A stretch of 64,000 nt of DNA from JBQLZQ01 sp052168355. Lineage in GTDB: Bacteria; Pseudomonadota; Alphaproteobacteria; DSM-16000; Inquilinaceae. The position numbers and the translations under genes are program-made. The notes beneath the pieces are model-generated. The model saw only the letters and a program-made list of their open reading frames with translations, made no database searches and had not been told where the DNA came from. Location: assembly GCA_052168355.1 (NCBI GenBank), contig JBQLZQ010000049.1, positions 124,001 through 188,000 of the forward strand. The letters run 5' to 3'. Of the stretch, positions 44,056 to 54,285 are shown piece by piece; position 1 is the first letter of the stretch, and each line of letters starts with the position of its first letter.

Positions 44056-45207
44056 ATGACCGGAGACCTTGCCAACGCCTTGCTGCCGGACGGGCTTCGC
44101 GACCTGCTGCCCCCCGACGCGGCGCACGAGGCGGCGACGGTGGAACGGCTGGTGACCCTTCTGGCCGGGTACGGCTACGATCGGGTCAAGCCGCCGCTGG
44201 TGGAGTTCGAGGACAGTCTGCTGGGCGGTTTCGGCGCCGCCATGACGCAGCAGACCTTCCGCCTGATGGACCCGGTCAGCCAGCGCATGATGGGGGTGCG
44301 CGCCGACATGACGTTGCAGGTGGCGCGCATCGCCCGGGCCCGCCTGCGCCGGGCGCCCCGGCCGCTGCGCCTCGCCTATGCCGGCCAGGTGCTTCAGGTC
44401 AAGGGCAGTCAGCTTCGGCCGGAACGCCAGTTCACCCAGGTGGGGGCCGAACTGATCGGCGTCGACCTGCCGGAAGCCGATGCCGAGGTGGCGCTGGTGG
44501 CGGCCCGCACCCTGGACGCGATCGGCGTCGAATACCTGTCGCTGGACCTCAACGCCCCGACCCTGGTGCCGGCGATTCTGGGTTCCGTGCCGCTCGAACC
44601 GGGGGCGGAGGCCACGATCCGCCGGGCGCTGGACCGCAAGGACGCGGCCCTGGTGGCTGAAACCGGCGGGCCCGCCGCCGACCTGCTGGGCGCGCTGCTG
44701 GCCGCGTCCGGCCCCGCCGGTCCGGCGCTCGACGCCGTCGCCGGGCTCGACCTGCCGGGGCCCGCCCGCGCCGTCATCGACCGGCTGGTGGCGGTTGTGG
44801 GTCTGGTGGTGGCCGGGGCGCCCGGTCTGGCCGTGACGGTCGATTTTGTCGAACATCGCGGCTTCGAATATCACAGCGGCGTCAGCTTCACCCTGTTCGG
44901 CCGTGGCGTGCGGGGGGAGCTGGGCCGTGGCGGCCGCTATTCGACCGGCAACGGCGATGCCCGGGGCGAACCGGCCACCGGCCTGACCCTGTTCATGGAC
45001 AGCGTCCTGCGCGCCCTGCCGGCGGCCGAGTCCCGGCGGCGGGTGTACATACCGGCGGGCACGGAACCATCGGTGGCCGACCGGCTGCGGGCCGAAGGCT
45101 GGGTGGCGGTGCCCGGCCTGACGGCGACGGACGACGAAGAGGCCGAGGCCCGCCGCCTCCTGTGCGACTCTATCTGTCGCGACGGCGCCGCGCATCGGCT
45201 AGGCTGA
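44056..45207 (+). CDS. hisZ: ATP phosphoribosyltransferase regulatory subunit HisZ
   Basis: A 383-residue paralogue of histidyl-tRNA synthetase without the anticodon domain. It has LPDGLRDLLPPDAAHEA, GVRADMTLQVARIARARL, and GVSFTLFGRGVRGELGRGGRY. HisZ activates short-form HisG at the first step of histidine synthesis. hisG is not in the window. It lies between serA (23 bases) and purA (31 bases) on the same strand. Confidence 0.92.
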   Translation: MTGDLANALLPDGLRDLLPPDAAHEAATVERLVTLLAGYGYDRVKPPLVEFEDSLLGGFGAAMTQQTFRLMDPVSQRMMGVRADMTLQVARIARARLRRAPRPLRLAYAGQVLQVKGSQLRPERQFTQVGAELIGVDLPEADAEVALVAARTLDAIGVEYLSLDLNAPTLVPAILGSVPLEPGAEATIRRALDRKDAALVAETGGPAADLLGALLAASGPAGPALDAVAGLDLPGPARAVIDRLVAVVGLVVAGAPGLAVTVDFVEHRGFEYHSGVSFTLFGRGVRGELGRGGRYSTGNGDARGEPATGLTLFMDSVLRALPAAESRRRVYIPAGTEPSVADRLRAEGWVAVPGLTATDDEEAEARRLLCDSICRDGAAHRLG

Positions 45208-45238
45208 ATTCCCCCATTTCTCTCCAACGGATAAGAAC

Positions 45239-46531
<1,293 letters not shown>

Positions 46532-46580
46532 GGGATGACGCCACTGCGCGTCAGGCAGGCTTCTGAATGGAGGCACAACG

Positions 46581-49500
46581 TTGACGGCGGAAGACAGCGA
46601 CGTAGAGCGGTTCATCGAACGGTGGGGGCCGACGGGCGGCGGCGAGCGGTCCAACTGCCAGCCCTTCCTGCTGGACCTCTGCGGGCTGCTGGGGGTCGAT
46701 GGGCCGGCGCCCGCCGTCGAGGATGAAAGCCGCAACGCCTATGCCTTCGAGCGGCGGGTCAGCCGCCAACGGGTCGACGGGTCCGCCACGCCGAACTACA
46801 TCGACCTTTACAAGCGCGGCTGTTTCGTTCTGGAGGCCAAGCAGAGCGCCCGCCGCCAGGCCCAGTTCGCCGAATTGAAGCAGCTTGGCCTGGCCATTGC
46901 CGACCAGCGCTCGGGCTCCGGCAAGCGGGGCGGGGCGCAGTGGGACGCGATGATGCGCAACGCCCGGGAACAGGCCGAACGCTACGCCAAGATCCTGCCG
47001 CCGGAGGAAGGGTGGCCGCCGTTCCTGGTCATTGTCGATGTCGGCCACGTGATCGAGCTCTATGCCGATTTCTCGCTGCAGGGAAAGCACTACGCCCAGT
47101 TTCCCGACCGGCAATCCTACCGGATCTACCTGGAGGACTTGCGGAACGAGGCGGTGCGCGACCGCCTGAGGCTGGTCTGGACCGACCCCCGGGCGCTGGA
47201 CCCGCGGCGCCTGACGGCGGAGGTGACGCGCGACATCGCCACGCTGCTGGCCCGGCTGTCCACGTCCCTGGAGGGCCGGCTGATCCGGGCGCTGGCGGAA
47301 GACCGGCCGCCGGCCGAACTGGCCGCCGCCCGCCGGGCCATCGTGGAAAAGGTCGCCCTGTTCCTGATGCGCTGCCTGTTCACGATGTTCGCCGAGGATG
47401 TCGGCCTGCTCCGGCGCGACAGCTTCATCGCCCTGCTCGATGAGTTCCGCGGCCGCGCCGACCGGCTTCACCTGGCGCTGCACGCCCTGTGGCAGGAGAT
47501 GAACCGGGGCGGGTATTCCGCCACCCTTCACGAGGACATCCTGCGCTTCAACGGCGGCCTGTTCCAGGACGCCGACACGCTGGTGCTGACGGAAGACGAT
47601 CTGGAACTGTTGGCCCTGGCGGCGCGGCGCGACTGGAAGAATGTCGAGCCGGCGATCTTCGGCACTCTTCTGGAGCGGGCGCTCGACGCGCGCGAACGGC
47701 ACCGTTTGGGCGCCCACTACACGCCCCGCGCCTATGTCGAGCAGTTGGTCGTGGCCACGATCGTCGATCCGTTGACGGAGGATTGGCGCGACGTGCAGGC
47801 GGCCGCGGCGCGTCATCTGGAGGACGGCAATCCAGAAAAGGCGCGGGCCGAGGTTCGGACCTTCCACCGTTCGCTGTGCGAAACCCGCGTGCTGGACCCG
47901 GCCTGTGGCACCGGCAACTTCCTGTACGTCGCGCTCGAGCTGATGAAACGCCTGGAGGGCGAGGTGCTGGAAACCCTGGCCCAGCTTGGCGAAAGCCAAT
48001 ATCTGCTGGATCTCGACCGCCACACCGTCGATCCGCATCAGTTCCTGGGGCTGGAGATCAACCCGCGGGCGGTGGCGATCGCCGAGCTGGTGCTGTGGAT
48101 CGGCTATCTGCAATGGCATTTCCGCACCCGTGGCCAGGCCATGCCGGCCGAACCGGTGCTCAAGAACTTCGCCAACATCCGGGCCCAGGACGCCATCCTG
48201 GCCTACGACCGTTGGGACGTGCAGCGCGACGCCGAGGGACGGCCGGTGACCCGCTGGGACGGGATTACGGTGAAGCCGCACCCGGTCACGGGCGAGCCGG
48301 TGCCCGACGAGGCCGCCCGGTTCGAGCTGCGCACCTACCGCAACCCACGACCGGCGGACTGGCCGGAGGCGGATTTCATCGTCGGCAACCCGCCCTTCAC
48401 CGGCGGCAAGAACATGCGCCAGGAGATGGGCGACGGCTATGCCGAGGCGGCGTGGGCGGCGCGGCCGCACGTGCCCGGCGGGGCGGACTTCGTCATGCAT
48501 TTCTGGGACAAGGCGGCGCAGACGGTGCGCGCCGGCAAGGCCCGCCGGTTCGGCCTGATCACCACCAACTCGATCACCCAGAAGTTCTCCCGCCGGGTAA
48601 TCGAACATCACATGAAGGGCAAGAAGCCGCTGTCCCTGGCCATGGCCATCCCCGACCATCCCTGGCTGAAGTCGGCCGACAAGGCCGCCGTGCGCATCGC
48701 CATGACCGTCGGCGTGGCCGGCAAGGCGGAAGGGCTGCTGCGCCGCGTGGCGACCGAAACGGGGCTGAACACCGACACGCCGGTCGTGAGGTTCAAGGAC
48801 CGGTCGGGCAGGATCTGGCCCGATCTGACCGTCGGCGCCAACGTGACGGCGGCGGTGCCGCTCAAGGCCAACGACCGGATCTGCAGCCCCGGCGTCAAGC
48901 TGCACGGCGCAGGATTCATCGTGACGCCGGCCGAGGCGTCGGCCCTGGGGCTGGGGCGGGTGGACGGGCTGGACCGGCATATTCTGCCCTACCGCAACGG
49001 CCGCGACCTGACCGCCCGGCCGCGCGGGGTCCTGGTCATCGACCTCTACCCGCTGACCGAGGCGGCGGTCCGCGACCGCTTCCCCGCTGTCTACCAGCGC
49101 GTCGCCGACCGCGTGAAGCCGGCTCGGGAGGCACGACGTGGGCGCACCGCCGATGCAACAGATTACGCCAACAATTGGTGGATTTTCGGGAAACCTAGAA
49201 CGGAGCTTCGGAGGGCGTTGGCGGGCCTGCCGCGCTACATCGCCACCGTCGAAACCTCCAAGCACCGGTTCTTTCAGTTCCTGGATGCCGGCACCCGGCC
49301 GGACAACATGCTGGTCAATATCGGCACCGAGGACGCATTCTTTCTCGGTGTGCTGTCCTCCAAAGTGCACGTCACTTGGGCGTTGGCCGCAGGTGGTCGA
49401 CTCGGCGTGGGGAACGACCCCCGCTACAGCAAGTCGCGCTGCTTCGATCCGTTCCCCTTTCCCGACCCGCCGGAGCCGGCGCGGGCGCGCGTCCGCGCCC

Positions 49501-50108
49501 TGGGCGAAAGCCTCGACGCCCACCGCAAGGACGTGCTGGACCGCCATCGCCACCTGACCATGACCGGGCTCTACAACGTGCTGGAGAAGACCCGCGCCGG
49601 CGCGGCGTTGAGCGACGCCGACCGCGACGTGTACGAGACCGGGCTGGTCGGCGTGCTGCGCCGCCTGCACGACGATTTGGACGCTGCCGTGGCCAAGGCT
49701 TACGGCTGGCCGTCCGACCTTGCGGACGAGGCGATCCTGGAGCGGCTGGTCGCCCTCAACGCCGCCCGCGCGGCCGAGGAGCGGGAGGGCAAGGTGCGCT
49801 GGCTGCGGCCCGACTTCCAGGCGCCACGGGACGTCGCGGAAGGGCGTGAGGCCCGCCAGTTGGAGGCGGCGTTGCCCGATGCCGTCGCCAAGGACGGCAA
49901 GCCCAAGCTGCCGGCCGGCCTGCCGGCCCAGGTGGCGGCCATCCGGACGGCTTTGGCCGCCGCCCCGGCGCCGGTCACGGCCGGTGACCTGGCGCGCCGG
50001 TTCTCCCAGGGCCGCAAGGCCGAACGAAAGATCGAGGACGTGTTGCGCACGCTGGTTGTGCTGGGGCAGGCCGACCGCGACGGCGACCGCTTCGTCCTGG
50101 CCGAATAG
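46581..50108 (+). CDS. MmeI-like type IIL restriction-modification enzyme
   Basis: A 1175-residue single-chain enzyme with a TTG start eight bases after GGAGG. The N-terminus has a PD-ExK nuclease pattern, Asp75 in YIDLYKRG with Glu85-x-Lys87 in FVLEAKQS. The adenine methylase shows motif I DPACGTGNF (439-447) and motif IV NPPF (603-606). A target-recognition region at about 770-965 includes YRNGRDLTARPRG and WWIFGKPRTELR. A C-terminal extension beyond MmeI length ends in a winged-helix-like segment (VTAGDLARRFSQGRKAERKI). Such enzymes cut unmodified DNA and methylate one strand. No separate nuclease or specificity gene is needed or seen. It probably entered between purA and rpoH. Confidence 0.85.
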   Translation: MTAEDSDVERFIERWGPTGGGERSNCQPFLLDLCGLLGVDGPAPAVEDESRNAYAFERRVSRQRVDGSATPNYIDLYKRGCFVLEAKQSARRQAQFAELKQLGLAIADQRSGSGKRGGAQWDAMMRNAREQAERYAKILPPEEGWPPFLVIVDVGHVIELYADFSLQGKHYAQFPDRQSYRIYLEDLRNEAVRDRLRLVWTDPRALDPRRLTAEVTRDIATLLARLSTSLEGRLIRALAEDRPPAELAAARRAIVEKVALFLMRCLFTMFAEDVGLLRRDSFIALLDEFRGRADRLHLALHALWQEMNRGGYSATLHEDILRFNGGLFQDADTLVLTEDDLELLALAARRDWKNVEPAIFGTLLERALDARERHRLGAHYTPRAYVEQLVVATIVDPLTEDWRDVQAAAARHLEDGNPEKARAEVRTFHRSLCETRVLDPACGTGNFLYVALELMKRLEGEVLETLAQLGESQYLLDLDRHTVDPHQFLGLEINPRAVAIAELVLWIGYLQWHFRTRGQAMPAEPVLKNFANIRAQDAILAYDRWDVQRDAEGRPVTRWDGITVKPHPVTGEPVPDEAARFELRTYRNPRPADWPEADFIVGNPPFTGGKNMRQEMGDGYAEAAWAARPHVPGGADFVMHFWDKAAQTVRAGKARRFGLITTNSITQKFSRRVIEHHMKGKKPLSLAMAIPDHPWLKSADKAAVRIAMTVGVAGKAEGLLRRVATETGLNTDTPVVRFKDRSGRIWPDLTVGANVTAAVPLKANDRICSPGVKLHGAGFIVTPAEASALGLGRVDGLDRHILPYRNGRDLTARPRGVLVIDLYPLTEAAVRDRFPAVYQRVADRVKPAREARRGRTADATDYANNWWIFGKPRTELRRALAGLPRYIATVETSKHRFFQFLDAGTRPDNMLVNIGTEDAFFLGVLSSKVHVTWALAAGGRLGVGNDPRYSKSRCFDPFPFPDPPEPARARVRALGESLDAHRKDVLDRHRHLTMTGLYNVLEKTRAGAALSDADRDVYETGLVGVLRRLHDDLDAAVAKAYGWPSDLADEAILERLVALNAARAAEEREGKVRWLRPDFQAPRDVAEGREARQLEAALPDAVAKDGKPKLPAGLPAQVAAIRTALAAAPAPVTAGDLARRFSQGRKAERKIEDVLRTLVVLGQADRDGDRFVLAE

Positions 50109-50202
50109 CCGGCGCCCGCCGCAGGCGCGCTGTCGCCCAATCGTGAAATGGCGTAACATTGATGCCGTGGGGCTTTAGGCTCCGTTGTTTCCCGGGGTGG
50201 AC

Positions 50203-51927
50203 ATGTCGCGCAGGCTGGCGGCCATCGTGGCCGCCGACATCGTGGGCTTCAGCAGGCTGATGGGCGAGGACGAGGCGGCCACCCTGGCCGATCTGAAGAC
50301 CCTGCGCGGCCTGATCGACCCCTTGCTGGCCACCCATGGCGGCCGGCTTGTCAAGACGACGGGCGACGGGCTGCTGGCCGAATTCGCCAGCGCCGTCGCG
50401 GCGGTGGACTGTGCCATCGCGATGCAACGAGGCGCGGCGACGCAGGCCGAAGGACGGCCGGACCACCGCCGCCTGCGGCTGCGCATCGGCGTCAATGTCG
50501 GCGACATCGCCGTCGAGGACGACGACATCTTCGGCGACGCCGTCAATATCGCGGCCCGGCTGGAGGCGCTGGCGCCCACAGGGGGCATCGCGGTCTCCGA
50601 GGAAATCTATCGTCATGTTCGCGGCCACCTGAAACAGGGCTTCACCGATGCCGGTGCCCAGCAGCTCAAAAACATTGCCCAGCCGGTGCGGGTCTATCAT
50701 GTCGACCTGTCGGGCACCCTGCCGCCGGGTACGCTGAAGGCGGTGGCCCCGCCGCTGCCGGATCGGCCGTCGATCGCCGTCCTGCCCCTTGCCAATCTCA
50801 GCGGCGACCCCGGCCAAGCCTATTTCAGCGACGGCCTCACCGAGGACATCATCACCGAGCTGTCGCGCTTCCGGCAGCTTTTCGTCATCGCTCGGAACTC
50901 TTCCTTCGTCTATCGCGATCGCACGGTCGATGTGCGGCAGATCGGCCGTGAACTGGGCGTGCACTACGTTCTGGAGGGTAGCGTCCAGAAAGCGGTCGAC
51001 CGGTTGCGTGTGACGGCCCAACTGGTCGACGCCGGCACCGGCCATCACCTGTGGGCCGAACGCTATGACCGCCGGCCGGCCGACATCTTCGACGTCCAGG
51101 ACGAGCTGACGCAGACCATCGTCGCGACCTTGGCCGGACGCGTACAGGCGGCGGCCGGCGACCACGCCCGGACCAGACGTCCGGAGGACCTGCGGGCCTA
51201 TGACTGCCTGCTGCGGGGTCTTGAGCTGCTGGACCAGTCGGTGGGCGCCGACATCGGGCCCGCCCGCGCCCAGTTCGAACAAGCCGTGGCCCGGGATCCC
51301 GCCTACGCGTTGGCCCATGCCTCTCTTGCGCTGGTTCATCTGCGGGCTTGGAGTTGGGACGGACAGCCGGTCTGGCTGGACCGGGCGTTCGAGGCGGCCA
51401 AGCGGGCGCTGGCGCTGGATCCGGCGGAAAGCCGCTGCCACGGCGCGCTTGGCCTGGTCCACCGCAACCGGCGGCAGTACGACGCCGCCCTCATCCATCT
51501 CGGCCGGGCCGTCGCGCTCAACCCGAACGACGCGCATATGGCGGCCCAGATGGGGCTGCTGCTGACCTATGTCGGCCGCGCGGAGGAGGGAGTGGACTGG
51601 GTGCGCAAGGCGATCCGCCTCAACCCGCACCATCCCTATTGGTATCAGTCTTTCCTTGGCATCGCGCTGTATTCCGCTCGCCGCTACGGCGAGGCCGTGG
51701 AGGCCTTCCGGGGTGTCGAGGACGTCAAGGCCTGGGGCCACGCCTTGACCGCGGCGGGTTACGCCCAGCGGGGTCAGGACGATGCGGCGCGATTTCATGC
51801 GGACGAGGCGTTGCGTCAGGGGCCGGATTTCTCCGCCGCCAAGTTCCTGGCCGGCCAGCCCTACCAGTCCGAAGCCGATCTCGATCATTGGCGGGCCGGG
51901 TTCCGCCGGGCCGGGTTGCCCGACTGA
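50203..51927 (+). CDS. Class III adenylate cyclase with TolB-like and TPR domains
   Basis: A 574-residue soluble protein from the ATG at 50203. The cyclase domain (1-165) has metal aspartates Asp12 (AADIVGFSRLM) and Asp55 (KTTGDGLLAEF), and transition-state residues Asn115 and Arg119 (VNIAARLEA). Lys51 and Asp108 (DDIFGD) match the adenine-selecting pair, so cAMP is the likely product. A TolB-N-like segment (PSIAVLPLANLSGDPGQAYF) and TPR units (residues 340-560) follow. Such proteins are common in alphaproteobacteria; the TPR part probably senses a partner. Confidence 0.88.
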   Translation: MSRRLAAIVAADIVGFSRLMGEDEAATLADLKTLRGLIDPLLATHGGRLVKTTGDGLLAEFASAVAAVDCAIAMQRGAATQAEGRPDHRRLRLRIGVNVGDIAVEDDDIFGDAVNIAARLEALAPTGGIAVSEEIYRHVRGHLKQGFTDAGAQQLKNIAQPVRVYHVDLSGTLPPGTLKAVAPPLPDRPSIAVLPLANLSGDPGQAYFSDGLTEDIITELSRFRQLFVIARNSSFVYRDRTVDVRQIGRELGVHYVLEGSVQKAVDRLRVTAQLVDAGTGHHLWAERYDRRPADIFDVQDELTQTIVATLAGRVQAAAGDHARTRRPEDLRAYDCLLRGLELLDQSVGADIGPARAQFEQAVARDPAYALAHASLALVHLRAWSWDGQPVWLDRAFEAAKRALALDPAESRCHGALGLVHRNRRQYDAALIHLGRAVALNPNDAHMAAQMGLLLTYVGRAEEGVDWVRKAIRLNPHHPYWYQSFLGIALYSARRYGEAVEAFRGVEDVKAWGHALTAAGYAQRGQDDAARFHADEALRQGPDFSAAKFLAGQPYQSEADLDHWRAGFRRAGLPD

Positions 51928-51949
51928 CGGTTCGGGCCGACCGGTCCGT

Positions 51950-51967
51950 CCCGCCGTTGGCGGCGGG
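51950..51967 (+). terminator. Hairpin after the cyclase gene
   Basis: CCCGCCG pairs with CGGCGGG around the loop TTGG, 23 bases after the stop. It lacks a T-run, so the terminator call is tentative. Confidence 0.4.
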
Positions 51968-52038
51968 CCGGGTGAGCCATCGCGTGCGAAAAAATGACGG
52001 CACGATCTCTATGGGTCATTATTAGTGCAGCTTGGTAT

Positions 52039-52178
52039 TAGAGCGCGATCGTCATTGGTGGAAGCGGACCCGCTTCCACCAATGACGTGAATCGCTCTCT
52101 AACTCTATGAATAGAGTAGGATTCACGCCTTGGGTGGGATCGCCGAAGCGATTCCACCCAAGGCGATCCTGCTCTAGG
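52039..52178. repeat. Double-hairpin palindromic repeat (REP/MITE-like)
   Basis: Two long hairpins lie side by side. The first pairs TCATTGGTGGAAGCGG (52052-52067) perfectly with 52070-52085, with flanking AGAGCG/CGCTCT. The second pairs GCCTTGGGTGGGATCGC (52127-52143) with 52148-52164 (one G-T pair) around CGAA, and extends through AGAGTAGGAT/GATCCTGCTCT. A small ACTCTAT/ATAGAGT hairpin joins them. The two halves share end sequences (AGAG...GATTCACG). Such units are usually dispersed in intergenic DNA. Its right edge touches the stop codon of the cupredoxin gene and may end that transcript. Confidence 0.75.
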
Positions 52179-52542
52179 CGCTTTCCCGGGCCGCCACGGT
52201 GACGGTGGCGGTCATCATCGGGTGGAAGACGCAGCAATAGGCGTAGGTCCCCGGCGTGTCGAAGGTGACGGCGGCGGCCGCGCCCCTGTCCAGCCGGCCG
52301 GTGTCCCACGCCCCGTCCCGCGCCGTGGCGGTGTGGGGGGCGCTGTCGCCGTTGGTCCATGCGACCGTGTCGCCGGCCTGGATCGTCAGGTCTTCCGGCG
52401 CGAAGCGAAAGGCCTTGATGGCCACCGGGTGCGTGCGCGCCCCGGCATGGGCGCCGCCCCGCCGGGCTGTCGCCAGCCCGGCCAGGACGGTCCCCGCGAG
52501 GACGAGCAGCCGCCGGCGCGACGGCATCGTCACGACGCGCAT
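52174..52542 (-). CDS. Cupredoxin with Tat-type signal
   Basis: A 122-residue blue-copper protein. The leader has SRRRLLVLAG, a twin-arginine-like motif, and then an AHA-type cleavage region. The type 1 copper ligands are His70 (SAPHTA), Cys104, His107 and Met110 (CVFHPMM), the Cys-x2-His-x2-Met spacing of amicyanin/plastocyanin-like proteins. The ATG at 52542 overlaps the end of the DUF4142 gene; an ATG at 52527 is possible. It probably carries electrons in the periplasm. It is coupled to the DUF4142 gene and shares its promoter region with a divergent AraC gene. Confidence 0.85.
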   Translation of the reverse strand: MRVVTMPSRRRLLVLAGTVLAGLATARRGGAHAGARTHPVAIKAFRFAPEDLTIQAGDTVAWTNGDSAPHTATARDGAWDTGRLDRGAAAAVTFDTPGTYAYCCVFHPMMTATVTVAARESA

Positions 52543-53057
52543 TGCAGACCCGCGACCATCGACGCGGCGTGGCCTTCGTGCTGCTGGAAGGTGACCAGGG
52601 CGTCGGCCAGGAGGTCCTTGAGCGGCGGCACCGTGACCGCCGGGATGAAATCCTCGGCGACGGTCTTGTTGACCACCTGGTGATAGCCGAGCTCGTTGGT
52701 CGCGTAGGCGCAATCGAACGCCTTTCCGGTCAGGCCGGTCAGCTCGGCGCGCTTCTCGGCGGCGCCGGCCACCAGCGCCTGGCTCAGCGGATTGTCCTGC
52801 GGCGTCACCTGCAGCTCGGCGATCAGCGCGCCGGCGGCCTGGTTCACCGCCGTGTGGTCGCGGATCATCGTCTGGGCGAAGTCGCGCACCGCCTCGGTCT
52901 CCGACAGCGCCAGCGCCAGATGGGCGTAGCGAATGTCCAGTTGACCGGCGGTGTAGGCCGTATGGGCGATCTCCAGATCGTTCATGGGGCCGTCGGCCAG
53001 GGCCGGGACGGCGCCGACCGTGCCGAGGATCAGGGCGGAAAGGATCAGGTGTTTCAT
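52530..53057 (-). CDS. Exported DUF4142-like protein
   Basis: A 175-residue protein from the ATG at 53057, with a signal peptide (MKHLILSALILGTVGAVPALA). The mature part is a helical bundle typical of DUF4142 (ferritin-like): YTAGQLDIRYAHLALALSET, DFAQTMIRDHTAVNQAAGAL, TFQQHEGHAASMVAGL. Its function is not known; family members are linked to envelope stress. It is the first gene of a pair with the cupredoxin, and its upstream region holds a palindrome shared with another promoter in this locus. Confidence 0.8.
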   Translation of the reverse strand: MKHLILSALILGTVGAVPALADGPMNDLEIAHTAYTAGQLDIRYAHLALALSETEAVRDFAQTMIRDHTAVNQAAGALIAELQVTPQDNPLSQALVAGAAEKRAELTGLTGKAFDCAYATNELGYHQVVNKTVAEDFIPAVTVPPLKDLLADALVTFQQHEGHAASMVAGLQCAS

Positions 53058-53145
53058 GGGAATGGGCTCCAGTGAGGTTGCGATGGAGCAAGGAAACACG
53101 ATCCATCCCGGACTTTGAATGCCGATTAGTCCGAAAATCATGCCA

Positions 53146-53169
53146 GATCGTTCAGAATGCTGGACGACG
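53146..53169. promoter_or_regulatory. Candidate AraC operator in the DUF4142/AraC divergent promoter
   Basis: The half-site GATCGTTCAGAA (53146-53157) is followed directly by its imperfect mirror TGCTGGACGACG (53158-53169). The consensus half is GATCGTCCAGAA. It lies 25 bases before the AraC start and 88 bases before DUF4142. The same half-sites recur at 54222-54285. Confidence 0.6.
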
Positions 53170-53194
53170 GGAAAAAGCCCTGTAGACTGATCCG

Positions 53195-54142
53195 ATGTTG
53201 GACCTGCTCAGCGATATCCTCACCCGCCTGTCGGTCCGGGGCACGCTCTACTTCCGCACCAGCTTCGCCGAGCCCTGGGGCGTGATGGTGCCGGCCTACG
53301 AAAACGTCGCCCGTTTCCATTTCGCCCATCGCGGCGATTGCCTGGTCCGGATCGCGGAGACCGGCGAAACGGTGACGCTGGCCCAGGGCGATCTGGTCAT
53401 CATCCCCCATGGGGCAGCCCACGCGCTGTTCTGCCGCGGCACGGCGCCGGACCAGGTCGCGCCGCTGGACGACGTGCTGGAGGCGTCGGGCTACAAGGGC
53501 GAGGGCGTTCTGGTGTACGGCGGCGCCGCCGACCGGGACGGTGACGACCGCCGCACCCAGCTCATCTGCGGCCACTTTTCCTTCGCGCCGGGGTCCCGGC
53601 ACATGATCTTCGATCGACTGCCGTCCCACATCCATATCCCGAACTACGGCGAGGCCGCCGGGGCGTGGATGGAGGCGACGTTGCGGGTGATCGGCGCCGA
53701 GGCGGGGGGCGTGCGGCTGGGCGGCGATCTGATCGCCCTGAAAATGTCCGAAGCGATCTTCGCCCAGGCCATCCGCGCCCATATCGAGCGCGAGGGCCCG
53801 GACGGCTCGGCCCTATCGGGTTTTGCCGATCCGCATTTGTCGCGGGCGCTGACCGCCTTTCATCGCGCTCCGGCCACGGTCTGGAGCGTGGAGAGCCTGG
53901 CGCGCGAGGCCGGCCTGTCGCGAACCGGGTTTGCCCAGACCTTTTCGCGCAAGATGGGCGTGACGCCGATGCAGTACCTGACGGCCTGGCGCATGCAGAT
54001 CGCCCGCGAAGGGCTGGCCCACCGCAAGCTGAACGTCTCCGACGCCGCCGCGTTGACCGGCTATGCCTCGGAATCGGCGTTCTCGCGGGTCTTCAAGAAG
54101 GAAGTGGGCGTGTCGCCCGCCGCCTACCGGTCCATGGCCTGA
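53195..54142 (+). CDS. AraC family regulator with cupin sensor
   Basis: A 315-residue regulator. The N-terminal cupin-type domain (GDLVIIPHGAAHALF, LICGHFSFAPGSRHMIF) resembles Cupin_6 proteins. The C-terminal AraC domain has SLAREAGLSRTGFAQTFSRK and AAALTGYASESAFSRVFKKE. It is divergent from the DUF4142-cupredoxin pair and is followed by the SPW-type gene, and palindromes shared by the two upstream regions suggest it controls both and itself. The ligand is unknown. Confidence 0.88.
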   Translation: MLDLLSDILTRLSVRGTLYFRTSFAEPWGVMVPAYENVARFHFAHRGDCLVRIAETGETVTLAQGDLVIIPHGAAHALFCRGTAPDQVAPLDDVLEASGYKGEGVLVYGGAADRDGDDRRTQLICGHFSFAPGSRHMIFDRLPSHIHIPNYGEAAGAWMEATLRVIGAEAGGVRLGGDLIALKMSEAIFAQAIRAHIEREGPDGSALSGFADPHLSRALTAFHRAPATVWSVESLAREAGLSRTGFAQTFSRKMGVTPMQYLTAWRMQIAREGLAHRKLNVSDAAALTGYASESAFSRVFKKEVGVSPAAYRSMA

Positions 54143-54221
54143 CGGGCCGGCCGACCCTTCTCCGCCATCCGTCACCCCTCCGAGAGGGGCAGGGGGAGGC
54201 TCGCATCCGAGGCCTTCCCTC

Positions 54222-54285
54222 AATCGTTCCAAATTCTGGACGATCTGCACATAAAAATGAACCTCATGAAATGGATCGTCCAGAA
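54222..54285. promoter_or_regulatory. Second candidate AraC operator, upstream of the SPW-type gene
   Basis: The palindrome AATCGTTCCAAA/TTCTGGACGATC (54222-54245) has the same arrangement as the site at 53146. A third half-site, GATCGTCCAGAA (54274-54285), is an exact inverted copy of 54234-54245. The region lies 77 bases upstream of the SPW-type gene. Confidence 0.6.

Noticed and set aside
46581..50108. Assignment of the methyltransferase to a BREX or DISARM defence system
   Set aside because: No pglZ, brxC, drmA/B or similar genes are nearby, and the protein itself has the nuclease pattern of a one-chain type IIL enzyme.
46551..50159. A 1202-codon open frame on the minus strand opposite the restriction-modification gene
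   Set aside because: It has no recognisable domain, its composition is that of a high-GC antisense frame, and the plus-strand frame carries clear catalytic motifs.
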